64,000 bases of DNA, taken from DTU089 sp964421815 (GTDB lineage Bacteria > Bacillota > Clostridia > Oscillospirales > Acutalibacteraceae). Shown here piece by piece: positions 15,956-23,440 of this stretch. The position numbers and the translations under genes are program-made. Positions within the stretch are counted from its first letter, which is position 1. The number at the start of each line of letters is the position of its first letter. The stretch lies in assembly GCA_964421815.1 (NCBI GenBank), contig CAYQYT010000001.1, positions 1 to 64,000 of the forward strand, given 5' to 3'. The notes under the pieces are model-generated. The model saw only the letters and a program-made list of their open reading frames with translations. It did not search any database and was not told where the DNA came from.

Positions 15956-16153
15956 TTGTCGAAATTGAATGAAAAATGTACAGTAGCACAAAGAAATGTA
16001 AGTTTGGAAGACATAAGTAAAATGCTCGAAGAACAGGGTAATATTTATACGCCTAATGAAAGAAAAGGAAAAGAAGATGCTTTTTCTAAAACTTTAAGAG
16101 GCTCCAAAATTTACCTAAAAGAACAAGGATTGATGGAAAATGCGGGGGATTAA
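15956..16153 (+). CDS. Small unknown protein, first gene of a three-gene operon
   Basis: 65 residues when started at the TTG at 15956, which follows GGAGGAG by the right distance and lies 35 bases after the promoter -10. Composition is charged and helical (VSLEDISKMLEEQGNIYTP, then a basic segment SKTLRGSKIYLKEQG). The next gene starts 2 bases after the stop. Size, position and promoter resemble an antitoxin or small regulator, but no family is recognised. Confidence 0.55.
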   Translation: MSKLNEKCTVAQRNVSLEDISKMLEEQGNIYTPNERKGKEDAFSKTLRGSKIYLKEQGLMENAGD

Positions 16154-16155
16154 TA

Positions 16156-16674
16156 TTGTTACCACAAGGAATTGCAGAAAAAGACTTTATATATAATTCT
16201 TTAACAAGTGCTCATGTGTTTGATTTTTATAATAAGTTTATGGATTTACTAAAAGACTTCGCTTGCACAATTAAGCAAAGTGGAGAACTGGAAGCCAGCT
16301 TACCGATTATTGGAAGAATTTCAATTAGGGTTGACCAAAGAAAAGACTATTATATGTATTATCACTCCACAAAAAGAAAAATTATGCGAATGTCTCATGA
16401 AAAAGAGATGGCACTATGGGCATATTGGGTGTGTAAATATAAACCAGTTCGATTTGTGGACTCTAAAGATGATGAGCGTTTTTTCTCTACTAATGGTTGC
16501 ACTATAAGTGATGCGTTTGCGGCATATATAATTATTTCAATAGTGTGTGCAAACAACAAATCAAAAGCGAAATATTTTACTTCTGATGTTGTAAGTGATT
16601 TATATTATAATTTGGCAAACCGTGATTTTAGTAAAGAAGCAATAATTTCCAAAATAGATGACTTAATTAATTGA
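16156..16674 (+). CDS. Unknown 172-aa protein, second gene of the operon
   Basis: Starts at a TTG behind GGGGG and ends just before the third gene. The protein begins LPQGIAEKDFIYNSLTSAHV and contains an aromatic-rich core (MALWAYWVCKYKPVRFVD) and a hydrophobic helix DAFAAYIIISIVCANN. There is no obvious catalytic motif or signal peptide. It is tightly packed between a 65-aa protein and a membrane-anchored coiled-coil protein, so the three probably act together. Confidence 0.55.
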   Translation: MLPQGIAEKDFIYNSLTSAHVFDFYNKFMDLLKDFACTIKQSGELEASLPIIGRISIRVDQRKDYYMYYHSTKRKIMRMSHEKEMALWAYWVCKYKPVRFVDSKDDERFFSTNGCTISDAFAAYIIISIVCANNKSKAKYFTSDVVSDLYYNLANRDFSKEAIISKIDDLIN

Positions 16675-16691
16675 TTTAAAGGTGATTTAAT

Positions 16692-17045
16692 ATGTCATGG
16701 CTTCAGAAGTTAATTGATCTTATCTATAAAGACGGAGAATTCATTTGGGATAATATATACATATTTGTTACATTTGGAGTTGTGCTTGTTGGATTAACTT
16801 TAGCTATAAATAAAGTTTTGAACAATCGTTTGAATAGAAAATACCAAGAGGCTCGTGACAAAATAGAAGAGTTAATGCAGGAAAACAAAACATTATCGGC
16901 AGAAAATCAAGCACTAAGAGAAATTTATAACAAATATGATGAAATTCCGCGTTTAATGATGGGAACAAATGAAAATTTTTCGTGCCCAAGTGCTGAAGCA
17001 ATAAGCAATAAGATAAATAGAAAAGATTCAATGAAAAAAAGATAG
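16692..17045 (+). CDS. Membrane-anchored coiled-coil protein, third gene of the operon
   Basis: 117 residues: one transmembrane helix near residues 22-42 (IFVTFGVVLVGLTLAI), then a coiled-coil (about 50-85, RKYQEARDKIEELMQENKTL) and a polar tail. The ATG follows AAAGGTGA. A single-pass anchor with a cytoplasmic coiled-coil is common in membrane-acting effectors or sensors of small defence or toxin modules, but no family is recognised. Confidence 0.6.
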   Translation: MSWLQKLIDLIYKDGEFIWDNIYIFVTFGVVLVGLTLAINKVLNNRLNRKYQEARDKIEELMQENKTLSAENQALREIYNKYDEIPRLMMGTNENFSCPSAEAISNKINRKDSMKKR

Positions 17046-17089
17046 ATTCTTTCGTGAAATCAATATTTGACAAGAAACGATAGAGTATA

Positions 17090-17165
17090 TACAGTTTGAT
17101 TTTTGTTACTGAACAGACTTCAAAATCTGAACCAAAGTGTTCGATAAGAAGTCTGTTTTTCTTAT
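17090..17165 (+). terminator. Terminator with the shared head motif of the hairpin-tree family
   Basis: Starts with CAGTTTGATTTTTGTTAC, the same head that precedes the hairpin-tree elements at 18858 and 20296. It is followed by arms ACAGACTTC and GAAGTCTGT (17113-17156) and a T-run. It lacks the tree part. It ends the operon 15956-17045. Confidence 0.65.
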
Positions 17166-17283
17166 TTTAGTTCCGTAATATTGTTTTTTTAATGTGTTTA
17201 TTGTATAAGTTCTTCTTATCTTACTGTGTTGTATGATAGAAGTTCTGTGATAAGTGATGTAAATTTAAACTAGAGGTGTAAAT

Positions 17284-18825
17284 ATGCACAAAGAACTGGA
17301 AAAACTAATTGAAGAAAATCCTAATAATGTTTTATTCCTTTGTGGAGCAGGTATATCATTGGATGCACCTACATCTTTACCAACAGTGAATAGATTTATT
17401 TGTGATATTCTTAAGGAAAGCGGAATTCCTGACACAACAGTGGACAAAGTGTATGAACAGTTTGGTAAAACAAACTACAGATTTGAATCGTTAGTCGATG
17501 AAATAAGAAAAATGTGCGATGTTGATTTGTTATTAACAAAATTATTTGATTCAGCATCATTTAATAAAATACACCATTTTTTATCTTTAATGCTAAAGAA
17601 CGGAGCATCAATTGTTACCACCAACTTTGATAATTGTATTGAAAATGCGTGCTTTTTCGAAAATCTTGACCTTTCTAACCGTTTGGTATATAAAGGCACT
17701 GATTTAACTGAGGGAGAAAAATCGTTGTCAAGTGTTTTGATTAAAATACATGGAAGTCAACCACTTGAAAAAGAAAAGGCAGAAGAGTTAGTTGTGACTA
17801 TAAAAGCATTGGCTAAAACCGAAAAAGCCTTTCAAGCATTTCCAAATTGGCGTGAGTATTTATTAAATCTAATATCAAATAAAACTGTAGTTGTAATGGG
17901 GTATTCATGCTCCGATGATTTTGATGTAGTACCGTTATTAGCAGAGTCAAATCCAAAAGAAATCATTTGGCTTAATTTTGATTCTAGTAATTCGCTTCCA
18001 GTATTTACTGATAATATTGCAAACATAAAAATTTATGAATTATCTAAAGCTGTTCCGATTTTATATTTTAAAGGTCTATTGGTTCCTTTTTTGATTGAAT
18101 GGAGTAAACAGTTTTCTTTCTATTTGTGTGAAGGAGAGATAAAACATCAGTTTACCGTTGAAGAGTACATCTCTCAATTATATAAAACACAAATTGACAA
18201 ATATATATTGTGTAACGAGATATTTCTTTCGTATGGTTTGTATGATGAGGTTATTGTCGTCGAAGACAGTCCTCAACTGTATTTGCAGAAAATAAAATCC
18301 GAATACAGGTTAGGTAATTATGAGTATGCAGTTGAACTCGGCAAAAAAGCATTGGAATCAGATGTTCCGGCTAAAGTATTATTAGAAACGCTATACTATC
18401 TTTCTTCAGCATTGTATTATGAAGGCGATTATGAAGAAGCAATCGAAATTGCGAAGAAATGTGTTGTTATTGGTTGGCGTATAAATGATATGGATTTTTA
18501 TTTGAATTCAATGATTAATTTAGCTTCAATTCAATATGTGTATGCTTCTACATTTTCTGACAAAAATAAACAAGAAAAAATGCTGGATAGTGTACAGAGA
18601 AAATACTGTATTGTCCAAGAGCGAGCTGAAGGCGTAAACATTGAAGCTAAGGCAACTGCATTGTGGGGTTTGGGTGATTTGGAGCGATACAGAGGCAATG
18701 TGCATAAAGCGTTGCTTTTTCTTCAAGATGCATTAGAAACATTGAAAAAAATAGGAAATGCGTATGCAATAATTCAATTAGAAAAAACAATTCAAGAAGT
18801 TCAAAATGAATGTATAGATATGTAA
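17284..18825 (+). CDS. SIR2-like NADase domain with C-terminal TPR repeats, probable antiphage effector
   Basis: 513 residues. The N-terminal 270 residues have the SIR2 hallmarks: CGAGIS (20-25), TTNFDN (about 112), KIHGS with the catalytic His (about 156) and VVVMGYSCSDDFD near 205. The C-terminal half is helical and repeats of TPR type are visible (EYRLGNYEYAVELGKKALES, LYYEGDYEEAIEIAKKC, RYRGNVHKALLFLQDAL). SIR2 proteins joined to sensor repeats are known antiphage effectors that deplete NAD+ after infection (family knowledge; function here inferred). Start behind AGAGGTG. The gene stands alone between two terminator/hairpin elements, like a cassette. Confidence 0.8.
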   Translation: MHKELEKLIEENPNNVLFLCGAGISLDAPTSLPTVNRFICDILKESGIPDTTVDKVYEQFGKTNYRFESLVDEIRKMCDVDLLLTKLFDSASFNKIHHFLSLMLKNGASIVTTNFDNCIENACFFENLDLSNRLVYKGTDLTEGEKSLSSVLIKIHGSQPLEKEKAEELVVTIKALAKTEKAFQAFPNWREYLLNLISNKTVVVMGYSCSDDFDVVPLLAESNPKEIIWLNFDSSNSLPVFTDNIANIKIYELSKAVPILYFKGLLVPFLIEWSKQFSFYLCEGEIKHQFTVEEYISQLYKTQIDKYILCNEIFLSYGLYDEVIVVEDSPQLYLQKIKSEYRLGNYEYAVELGKKALESDVPAKVLLETLYYLSSALYYEGDYEEAIEIAKKCVVIGWRINDMDFYLNSMINLASIQYVYASTFSDKNKQEKMLDSVQRKYCIVQERAEGVNIEAKATALWGLGDLERYRGNVHKALLFLQDALETLKKIGNAYAIIQLEKTIQEVQNECIDM

Positions 18826-18857
18826 TGCCTGTTTTATGATAAAAAAACACAGTGTTT

Positions 18858-19137
18858 TGGCAGTTTGATTTTCGTTACATAGACACATGAAAAAAGCACT
18901 TCTTCGGAAGTGCTTTTTTCAATGAAATAAATCCTTGCGGATTTGTGAATTATCCTTCGGATATGAAATAGCTGACGCTATGAAATACGCTGCGGCGTAT
19001 GAAGGATTTATTTTATTTCACATTTTGTCTTACGACAAAATATTTCATAATCGCAGATTATTTCATATTGCGTAGCAATATTTCATTATATTGCAATGGT
19101 TTATATGGCGGTTAATATTTGGGTTCGAAAAGGTGTA
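18858..19137 (+). repeat. Hairpin-tree repeat element, copy E1
   Basis: Order: head CAGTTTGATTTTCGTTAC (18861-18878); terminator GCACTTC-TTCG-GAAGTGC with A and T tracts (18891-18920); a 12-bp outer stem AAATAAATCCTT (18925-18936) pairing with AAGGATTTATTT (19002-19013) and enclosing mini-hairpins TATCC/GGATA, ATAGC/GCTAT and ATACGC/GCGTAT joined by ATGAAAT; then three trailing hairpins joined by the inverse linker ATTTCAT; then a tail GGTTCGAAAAGGTGTA (19123-19138). The first hairpin ATCC-TTGC-GGAT competes with the outer stem. Confidence 0.85.
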
Positions 19138-19152
19138 CGAATTCCAAAACAG

Positions 19153-19176
19153 AAAGCACACCAAGCGGTGTGCTTT
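19153..19176 (+). terminator. Hairpin terminator after E1
   Basis: AAAGCACACC-AAGC-GGTGTGCTTT followed by TTGTTTT. The rest of 19177-19474 has no gene; 19200-19310 is unusually GC-rich and contains a CCGCC/GGCGG hairpin but nothing I can name. Confidence 0.7.
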
Positions 19177-19474
19177 TTGTTTTGCCATTTCATATAGAAA
19201 TCAAACCCGGGAGAATTCAAGGTTACAGCCGACGCTGTTAACTGCATAGAGCCCGACCGCCGCCGGTGGCGGAAGCAGGGAGGGCGAAATGGGAAGAAAC
19301 ACAGAGCGTTGGGAACGAAAAATGATTGATATTGCATTTTGATAGTTACTATGATATGATTCCATTGGAATATCTTATTTGCCTTTTATATATGAGTGAG
19401 TTTAGCGAAAAAAAGATTTAGTGGATTTCGGATTTCATTGAAGTTTCAAAAAATCATTTGAGGGAGGATTTGGT

Positions 19475-20239
19475 ATGGCAAATTATTTGGTGGATTATGA
19501 AAATGTTAACAAGGACGGATTGAACGGAATCGGAAAACTTGATTCAAACAACTCCGTATATATTTTTTATAGTGAAAAAGCAGACAGTATGACTTTCGGA
19601 CTTCACAGGAGACTTATGGAGACCAAAGCAAATGTTGAATTTTTTAAAGTTACGGTAGGAACAAAAAATTCTCTGGATTTTCAACTTGTTTCTTTTCTCG
19701 GATATAAAATAGCAAAAAACGAGGACGAAAGCTACGTTATTGTTTCAAAAGATAAAGGATATGACAGTGTTGTTGAATTTTGGAGTAGAAAGAAAGTCAG
19801 TATTTCACGAGTAGAAAGCATAGTAATCGATAAGCAACAGTCCTCGGAAATTCTTCTTGAGAAAGTGGCTGATCTTTTAGGCTCCGAACTTTCAAAATAC
19901 GCTCAATGCGCTTGTAAAGCGATACAAAACAGTTCGAACAAATTGGAAGTTAACAATTATCTATCTAAAAATCTTCCGCAGGACGGCAGACAGTATGTTG
20001 GGGATATTTACGGAAAAATCAAGACACTGATTCCAAAAGAAAAGTTGAAAGAAGACCCTGTTAATACTCAACTAAAAGGTTTAGTTGACGAAAAATATAT
20101 TGAAATTGTGTCCTGTGCAATCAGAGAGAGAAAAAGTAAAAGCGGAATACATACATATTTAGTCAAAAATCTTAAAAATCAGCAGACAGCAACTGAAATA
20201 TATAACAAAATCAAACCGCTTTTGAAAGACAAAAGCTGA
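19475..20239 (+). CDS. PIN-like/NYN-type nuclease domain protein
   Basis: 254 residues. The N-terminal 130 residues fit the NYN/PIN-like RNase fold: YLVDYENVN with Asp7, an internal NSLDFQLVSFLGY with a second Asp, and VIVSKDKGYDSVVEFW with the third acidic cluster. The C-terminal part appears to be two similar helical units (NYLSKNLPQDGRQYVGDIYG and TYLVKNLKNQQTATEIYNKI), possibly substrate-binding. NYN nucleases usually cut RNA and occur in defence islands. Start behind GGGAGGA. It is flanked by hairpin-tree elements on both sides. Confidence 0.75.
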   Translation: MANYLVDYENVNKDGLNGIGKLDSNNSVYIFYSEKADSMTFGLHRRLMETKANVEFFKVTVGTKNSLDFQLVSFLGYKIAKNEDESYVIVSKDKGYDSVVEFWSRKKVSISRVESIVIDKQQSSEILLEKVADLLGSELSKYAQCACKAIQNSSNKLEVNNYLSKNLPQDGRQYVGDIYGKIKTLIPKEKLKEDPVNTQLKGLVDEKYIEIVSCAIRERKSKSGIHTYLVKNLKNQQTATEIYNKIKPLLKDKS

Positions 20240-20295
20240 TAAATTCCAACAGATACATTGAAAATGAGTTTTTAATATGTTGGGCTTAACTTTGA

Positions 20296-20530
20296 TAGTT
20301 TGATTTTTGTTACATAGACACAAAAAATAAAGCACTTCATCACGAAGTGCTTTATTTTTATCCAATCCGAAGGATTGGTATGTAATCGCCGTCAGGCGTA
20401 TGTAATCACGCATAGCGTGTATGGCATCACCGTAGGTGTATTTTCCTTCGGATTGATTACATCCAACACTTCGTGTTGATTACATCCCGCAACAAGTTGC
20501 GGATTACATACAATGCTTCGCATTGATTTA
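20296..20530 (+). repeat. Hairpin-tree repeat element, copy E2
   Basis: Head TAGTTTGATTTTTGTTAC, then terminator AAAGCACTTC/GAAGTGCTTT (about 20327-20358). Outer stem AATCCGAAGGA (20364-20374) with TCCTTCGGATT (20444-20454) encloses three hairpins joined by TGTAATC. Three trailing hairpins (AACAC/GTGTT, CGCAAC/GTTGCG, AATGC/GCATT) are joined by the inverse linker GATTACA. The sequence differs from E1 almost everywhere except the head and terminator, but the fold is the same. Confidence 0.85.
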
Positions 20531-20551
20531 TTTACGCTTTTATGCTATAAT
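20523..20551 (+). promoter_or_regulatory. Promoter at the end of E2
   Basis: TTGATT (20523-20528), 17 bases, TATAAT (20546-20551), with a TGC extension before the -10. It starts at the last bases of E2 and serves the gene at 20571. Confidence 0.7.
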
Positions 20552-20570
20552 GCACATAGGCGGTGACGAT

Positions 20571-21056
20571 ATGAATTTTGAAATTACAACTGAATTACTT
20601 GAAACTATAAAATCGTACATCGAAAAGGCGAATACAACTATTGCTACCGAAAATAAAGATTGGAAAGGTAGAACTTATAAATCAGATTTTATAACGATTG
20701 ATGATAAAAACAATGTTGGTTTTGAGGTCTTTGATAATGAAATAATTGTGTTTTATTTTACCGATCATTATCATTTTGAAGATTATTCATCTGAATTAGA
20801 AGAAGATGAAGATGATTACATAAAAAGAGCAAAAGACTTTTTGACCAATTTATTTGAAAATAAAATTAAACATTTAGAAATATATAAAGGCAAAAAACTT
20901 GCAACCGAAGAATATTACTTTATTTATTCGGATAATACAGAAGAACGCATAGGAGGTACTTGGTGGGGATTAGAGAGATTTCTTAATCCTTTTGCCAAAA
21001 AGATTGAAAGAGAAACTGTTTATAAATTTAACAAAGACAAAGGATGTTTTGAATAA
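20571..21056 (+). CDS. Unknown acidic 161-aa protein
   Basis: Start at the ATG behind GGCGGTGA; an upstream in-frame extension to 20523 would include the promoter and is rejected. The protein is acidic in the middle (SSELEEDEDDYIKRAKDF) with beta-strand-like segments (FEVFDNEIIVFYFTDHYHF) and a conserved-looking GGTWWGLERF near the end. Small, acidic, single genes like this are often immunity proteins, but I do not recognise the family. It sits between hairpin-tree elements E2 and E3. Confidence 0.65.
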   Translation: MNFEITTELLETIKSYIEKANTTIATENKDWKGRTYKSDFITIDDKNNVGFEVFDNEIIVFYFTDHYHFEDYSSELEEDEDDYIKRAKDFLTNLFENKIKHLEIYKGKKLATEEYYFIYSDNTEERIGGTWWGLERFLNPFAKKIERETVYKFNKDKGCFE

Positions 21057-21079
21057 AGAAATTCCTCGGTTTTCACCCA

Positions 21080-21355
21080 GTTCTTTTTCGGACACGAATG
21101 CCATGAAAAAGCCTGAATTGTCCGATAGACAATTCAGGCTTTTTCAATGATATCCGTTCCTTGCGGAACGGGTGATATATCTTCGATATGATATCGCACG
21201 TTGTGCGATGATATATGCCACAGCATATGAAGGAACGGATATTATATCATACTTGCAAGGCAAGAATATCATTCGGCGTTAGCTGTATATCGTATCGCAT
21301 TAGCGATATATCATTATGTTACAACGCTGATTTGGTTGTTTGAAATATACGGTTC
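21080..21355 (+). repeat. Hairpin-tree repeat element, copy E3
   Basis: Terminator AAAAAGCCTGAATTG/CAATTCAGGCTTTTT (21106-21145); outer stem ATATCCGTTCCTT (21150-21162) with AAGGAACGGATAT (21230-21242), 13 perfect pairs; inner hairpins ATATC/GATAT, CGCAC/GTGCG and ATATGC/GCATAT with linker ATGATAT; trailing hairpins CTTGC/GCAAG, CGGC/GCTG and TATCGC/GCGATA with linker ATATCAT; tail GGTTCAAAAAGGTGTA (21351-21366). The head motif is weak here. Confidence 0.85.
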
Positions 21356-21373
21356 AAAAAGGTGTAGTACTCT

Positions 21374-21578
21374 CATGAAAAAAGCACTTCTTCGGAAGTG
21401 CTTTTTTCAATGAAATAAATCCTTGCGGATTTGTGAATTATCCTTCGGATATGAAATAGCTGACGCTATGAAATACGCTGCGGCGTATGAAGGATTTATT
21501 TTATTTCACATTTTGTCTTACGACAAAATACTTCATAATCGCAGATTATTTCATATTGCGTAGCAATATTTCATTATA
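21374..21578 (+). repeat. Hairpin-tree repeat element, copy E4, near-identical to E1
   Basis: 205 bases that match 18886-19090 with a single mismatch (C for T at about 21531). It contains the same terminator, outer stem, and six hairpins as E1. It lacks the upstream head; it follows the tail of E3 directly. Confidence 0.9.
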
Positions 21579-21594
21579 TGTGTTACAATACTAT

Positions 21595-21663
21595 TGATAA
21601 TTAAAATTAAGGGGCAAAGACAGGAGGGTTAGACCACATCTTTGCTGAATTTTTAAATTATCA
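21595..21663 (+). other. Nested hairpin leader upstream of the 113-aa gene
   Basis: TGATAATT (21595-21602) pairs with AATTATCA (21656-21663), and inside it GCAAAGA (21614-21620) pairs with TCTTTGC (21639-21645). The loop carries GGAGG. It ends 12 bases before the start codon, overlapping the region of the ribosome-binding site, so it may control translation or be part of a small RNA. Confidence 0.5.
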
Positions 21664-21675
21664 GCGAGGTAAAAA

Positions 21676-22017
21676 ATGAAATATACAGGTTGCATAATTG
21701 AAGAAAGTTTAAGAGATAAATCCGTCGTCAATGAATTTGAAATTATTGAAGAAATTAACGATGACGGTATAATGTGGATAGTGGAAACAGACGAAAGCCG
21801 ACTTGACGATGTCTTACCTAAATTGCAGTCTGCGATGGTTGACATACCTATATGGTATTGCGATTTGAAATGCGACGATTACCATTACATAATCTACAAT
21901 GATAAAATTTTCAAGGTTAATCGTGATTACGGTGAACAATACGAGGAAGCAAAGGAATACGGACTCAAAAGAGGCATTCCGGAATGTCAACTGCCAAATG
22001 CTACTTGGTCAAAGTGA
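21676..22017 (+). CDS. Unknown 113-aa protein
   Basis: Start supported by GCGAGG 8 bases upstream. The protein begins MKYTGCIIEESLRDKSVVN and has alternating strand-like and acidic segments (VETDESRLDDVLPKLQSAM, then WYCDLKCDDYHYIIYNDKIF). No domain recognised, no membrane segment. It is the last gene of the island of orphan genes separated by hairpin elements. Confidence 0.65.
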   Translation: MKYTGCIIEESLRDKSVVNEFEIIEEINDDGIMWIVETDESRLDDVLPKLQSAMVDIPIWYCDLKCDDYHYIIYNDKIFKVNRDYGEQYEEAKEYGLKRGIPECQLPNATWSK

Positions 22018-22091
22018 TTATGGTTTGGTTAATTGAAAAAGAATACTAAAAATAGGGGAACGAAAGTTTTACATCTTAATTTAACAAATAA

Positions 22092-22748
22092 TTATTCTGT
22101 ATTTAACTTGTTCTCAACGCATTTTTTCCACCTTTTCGCAATCAGACTATGTCCGCCGGTAGTCGGATGAACTCCGTCCCATATTACTTTAAAAATGTCG
22201 GGGGTTTCTATAAACCTGTCAAATACATCTTGTAGCGGCACAAATACCGCGTTGTATTCCAGGGCAATTCTTTTTGTAATCTCCGCATATATAGGGACGT
22301 TTCTTTTGCAAAAATAATAAAAATCAGTATTTCTTGACCGACCGTAAAAAGGCTCCATTATCACAATAACCGTATCGGGATTGTTTTCAAGTACACCGTC
22401 AAGAAGATTTCTGTATAATTCTTCAAATCTCTGCGGGTCAGAGCCGCCGTTGTTTTCGAAGCGGAATAATACATCGTTTATTCCTATAAGAATACTGACC
22501 AGAGTAGGGTTTAGTTTAAGGCAATCTTCTTCCCATCTGTCATACAAATCCGATATTCTGTTACCGCTGACGCCTCTGTTAATAACAGCTATATTTTTAT
22601 CAAGGTTATCGCTGTATATCTCTGAAGCGAGTATATACTGATAACCGTGGCCGTGGATGTGATTAGGATCGTCACTTCTGCCACGGTTTCCGTCTGTAAT
22701 TGAATCTCCCTGAAAAAGAACGGTATCACCGTCATTAAAATTATACAT
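22092..22748 (-). CDS. SGNH/GDSL-type esterase
   Basis: 218 residues from the ATG at 22748 (behind AGGAGG). The SGNH blocks are all present: block I LFQGDSITDGN (Ser near 15), block II NRGVSGNRI (Gly), block III IGINDV (Asn) and block V WDGVHPTTGGH (Asp and His). No signal peptide, so it probably acts inside the cell, for example removing acetyl groups from imported oligosaccharides. It stands alone, reversed relative to the island genes before it. Confidence 0.9.
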   Translation of the reverse strand: MYNFNDGDTVLFQGDSITDGNRGRSDDPNHIHGHGYQYILASEIYSDNLDKNIAVINRGVSGNRISDLYDRWEEDCLKLNPTLVSILIGINDVLFRFENNGGSDPQRFEELYRNLLDGVLENNPDTVIVIMEPFYGRSRNTDFYYFCKRNVPIYAEITKRIALEYNAVFVPLQDVFDRFIETPDIFKVIWDGVHPTTGGHSLIAKRWKKCVENKLNTE

Positions 22749-22979
22749 ATAGCCTCCTGAATATAAATACACCTGATTATGTCACCAATATATCACAAAA
22801 GAACTGCAATGTAAATATATGACATAAAGTGGTTAATATGTTTGAGAGGAAATGACCCAATTTCAATGTATGTTTTAAAATAATTTGTCCCAAAAAGAAA
22901 GAGAAGTAACTTCAAAACACGGTATAATGAGATTTTCGGAAAACATTAACCAAGAAAGAGGACGCTTCTCACGAACAAT

Positions 22980-23100
22980 TTAACACAACTGTCCCCAAAA
23001 GCGGTATATGCCGGATTTTCTAATGCTAAAAAACAAGAAACTAATTTTTCCGTTCTGTCATATAGTAATAGTAAAATAGCAGAGAGGAGAGAATGGAAAA
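22980..23100 (+). pseudogene. Short ORF remnant of unknown origin
   Basis: A stretch without a valid start reads NNLTQLSPKAVYAGFSNAKK and continues to a stop just past 23100; an ACG stands where an ATG would be expected. I cannot assign a family. The rest of 22773-23756 holds no intact gene. Confidence 0.25.
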
Positions 23101-23103
23101 ATT

Positions 23104-23346
23104 ATGTGTAATCAATATATCCCTCAACAAATCCGCCTAATGAATCGTACACGGCAATTATGTTGGAGCAAAGCCAAATGGAAAAACTTGCGGTACAGTC
23201 ATCTGGAAATGACGGAGAAAGAAGCAATGCTTCGCCTACAAGGGAATTAGACGGCAGATATCAATGCGTTTGATAACATTGAAAATGAAGCGTTTAAAAT
23301 GGCTGACTATATGTTTTGCAGAATCATAAAAACACATTCCCGGTAA
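23104..23346 (+). pseudogene. Small ORF interrupted by an in-frame TAG
   Basis: ATG at 23104, 48 codons (MCNQYIPQQIRLM ... EKEAMLRLQGN), TAG at 23248-23250, then the same frame runs on for 31 more codons (TADINAFDNIENEAFKMADY) to TAA at 23346. The two halves read as one small helical protein of about 80 residues, probably from a mobile element, inactivated by a nonsense change. A GAGAGGAGAG site lies upstream. Confidence 0.4.
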
Positions 23347-23406
23347 CAGGCGAAGGTTACAAAATTATAATGCTTCTCTATGTACCTTTTTCGTCTGTAA
23401 ATATAA

Positions 23407-23440
23407 ACTAACCCCTGCTCTCGTAAGAGGGCGGATTTTT
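23407..23440 (+). terminator. Weak terminator-like hairpin
   Basis: GCTCTC-GTAA-GAGGGC followed by GGATTTTTAATTT. It is short and contains one G-T pair. The remaining bases up to 23700 show no gene. Confidence 0.4.

Noticed and set aside
16280..16507. 75-aa ORF inside the 172-aa gene
   Set aside because: Out-of-frame overlap with a gene that has its own start signal and operon context.
18886..19090. CRISPR array
   Set aside because: The repeated part is only a 7-8 base linker, spacers are palindromes rather than unique sequences, and no cas gene is in the window.
21080..21578. attC sites of an integron
   Set aside because: The elements have many mini-hairpins instead of the single folded R and L box structure of attC, and no IntI-like integrase is present. 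Only the cassette-like layout is kept as a hypothesis.
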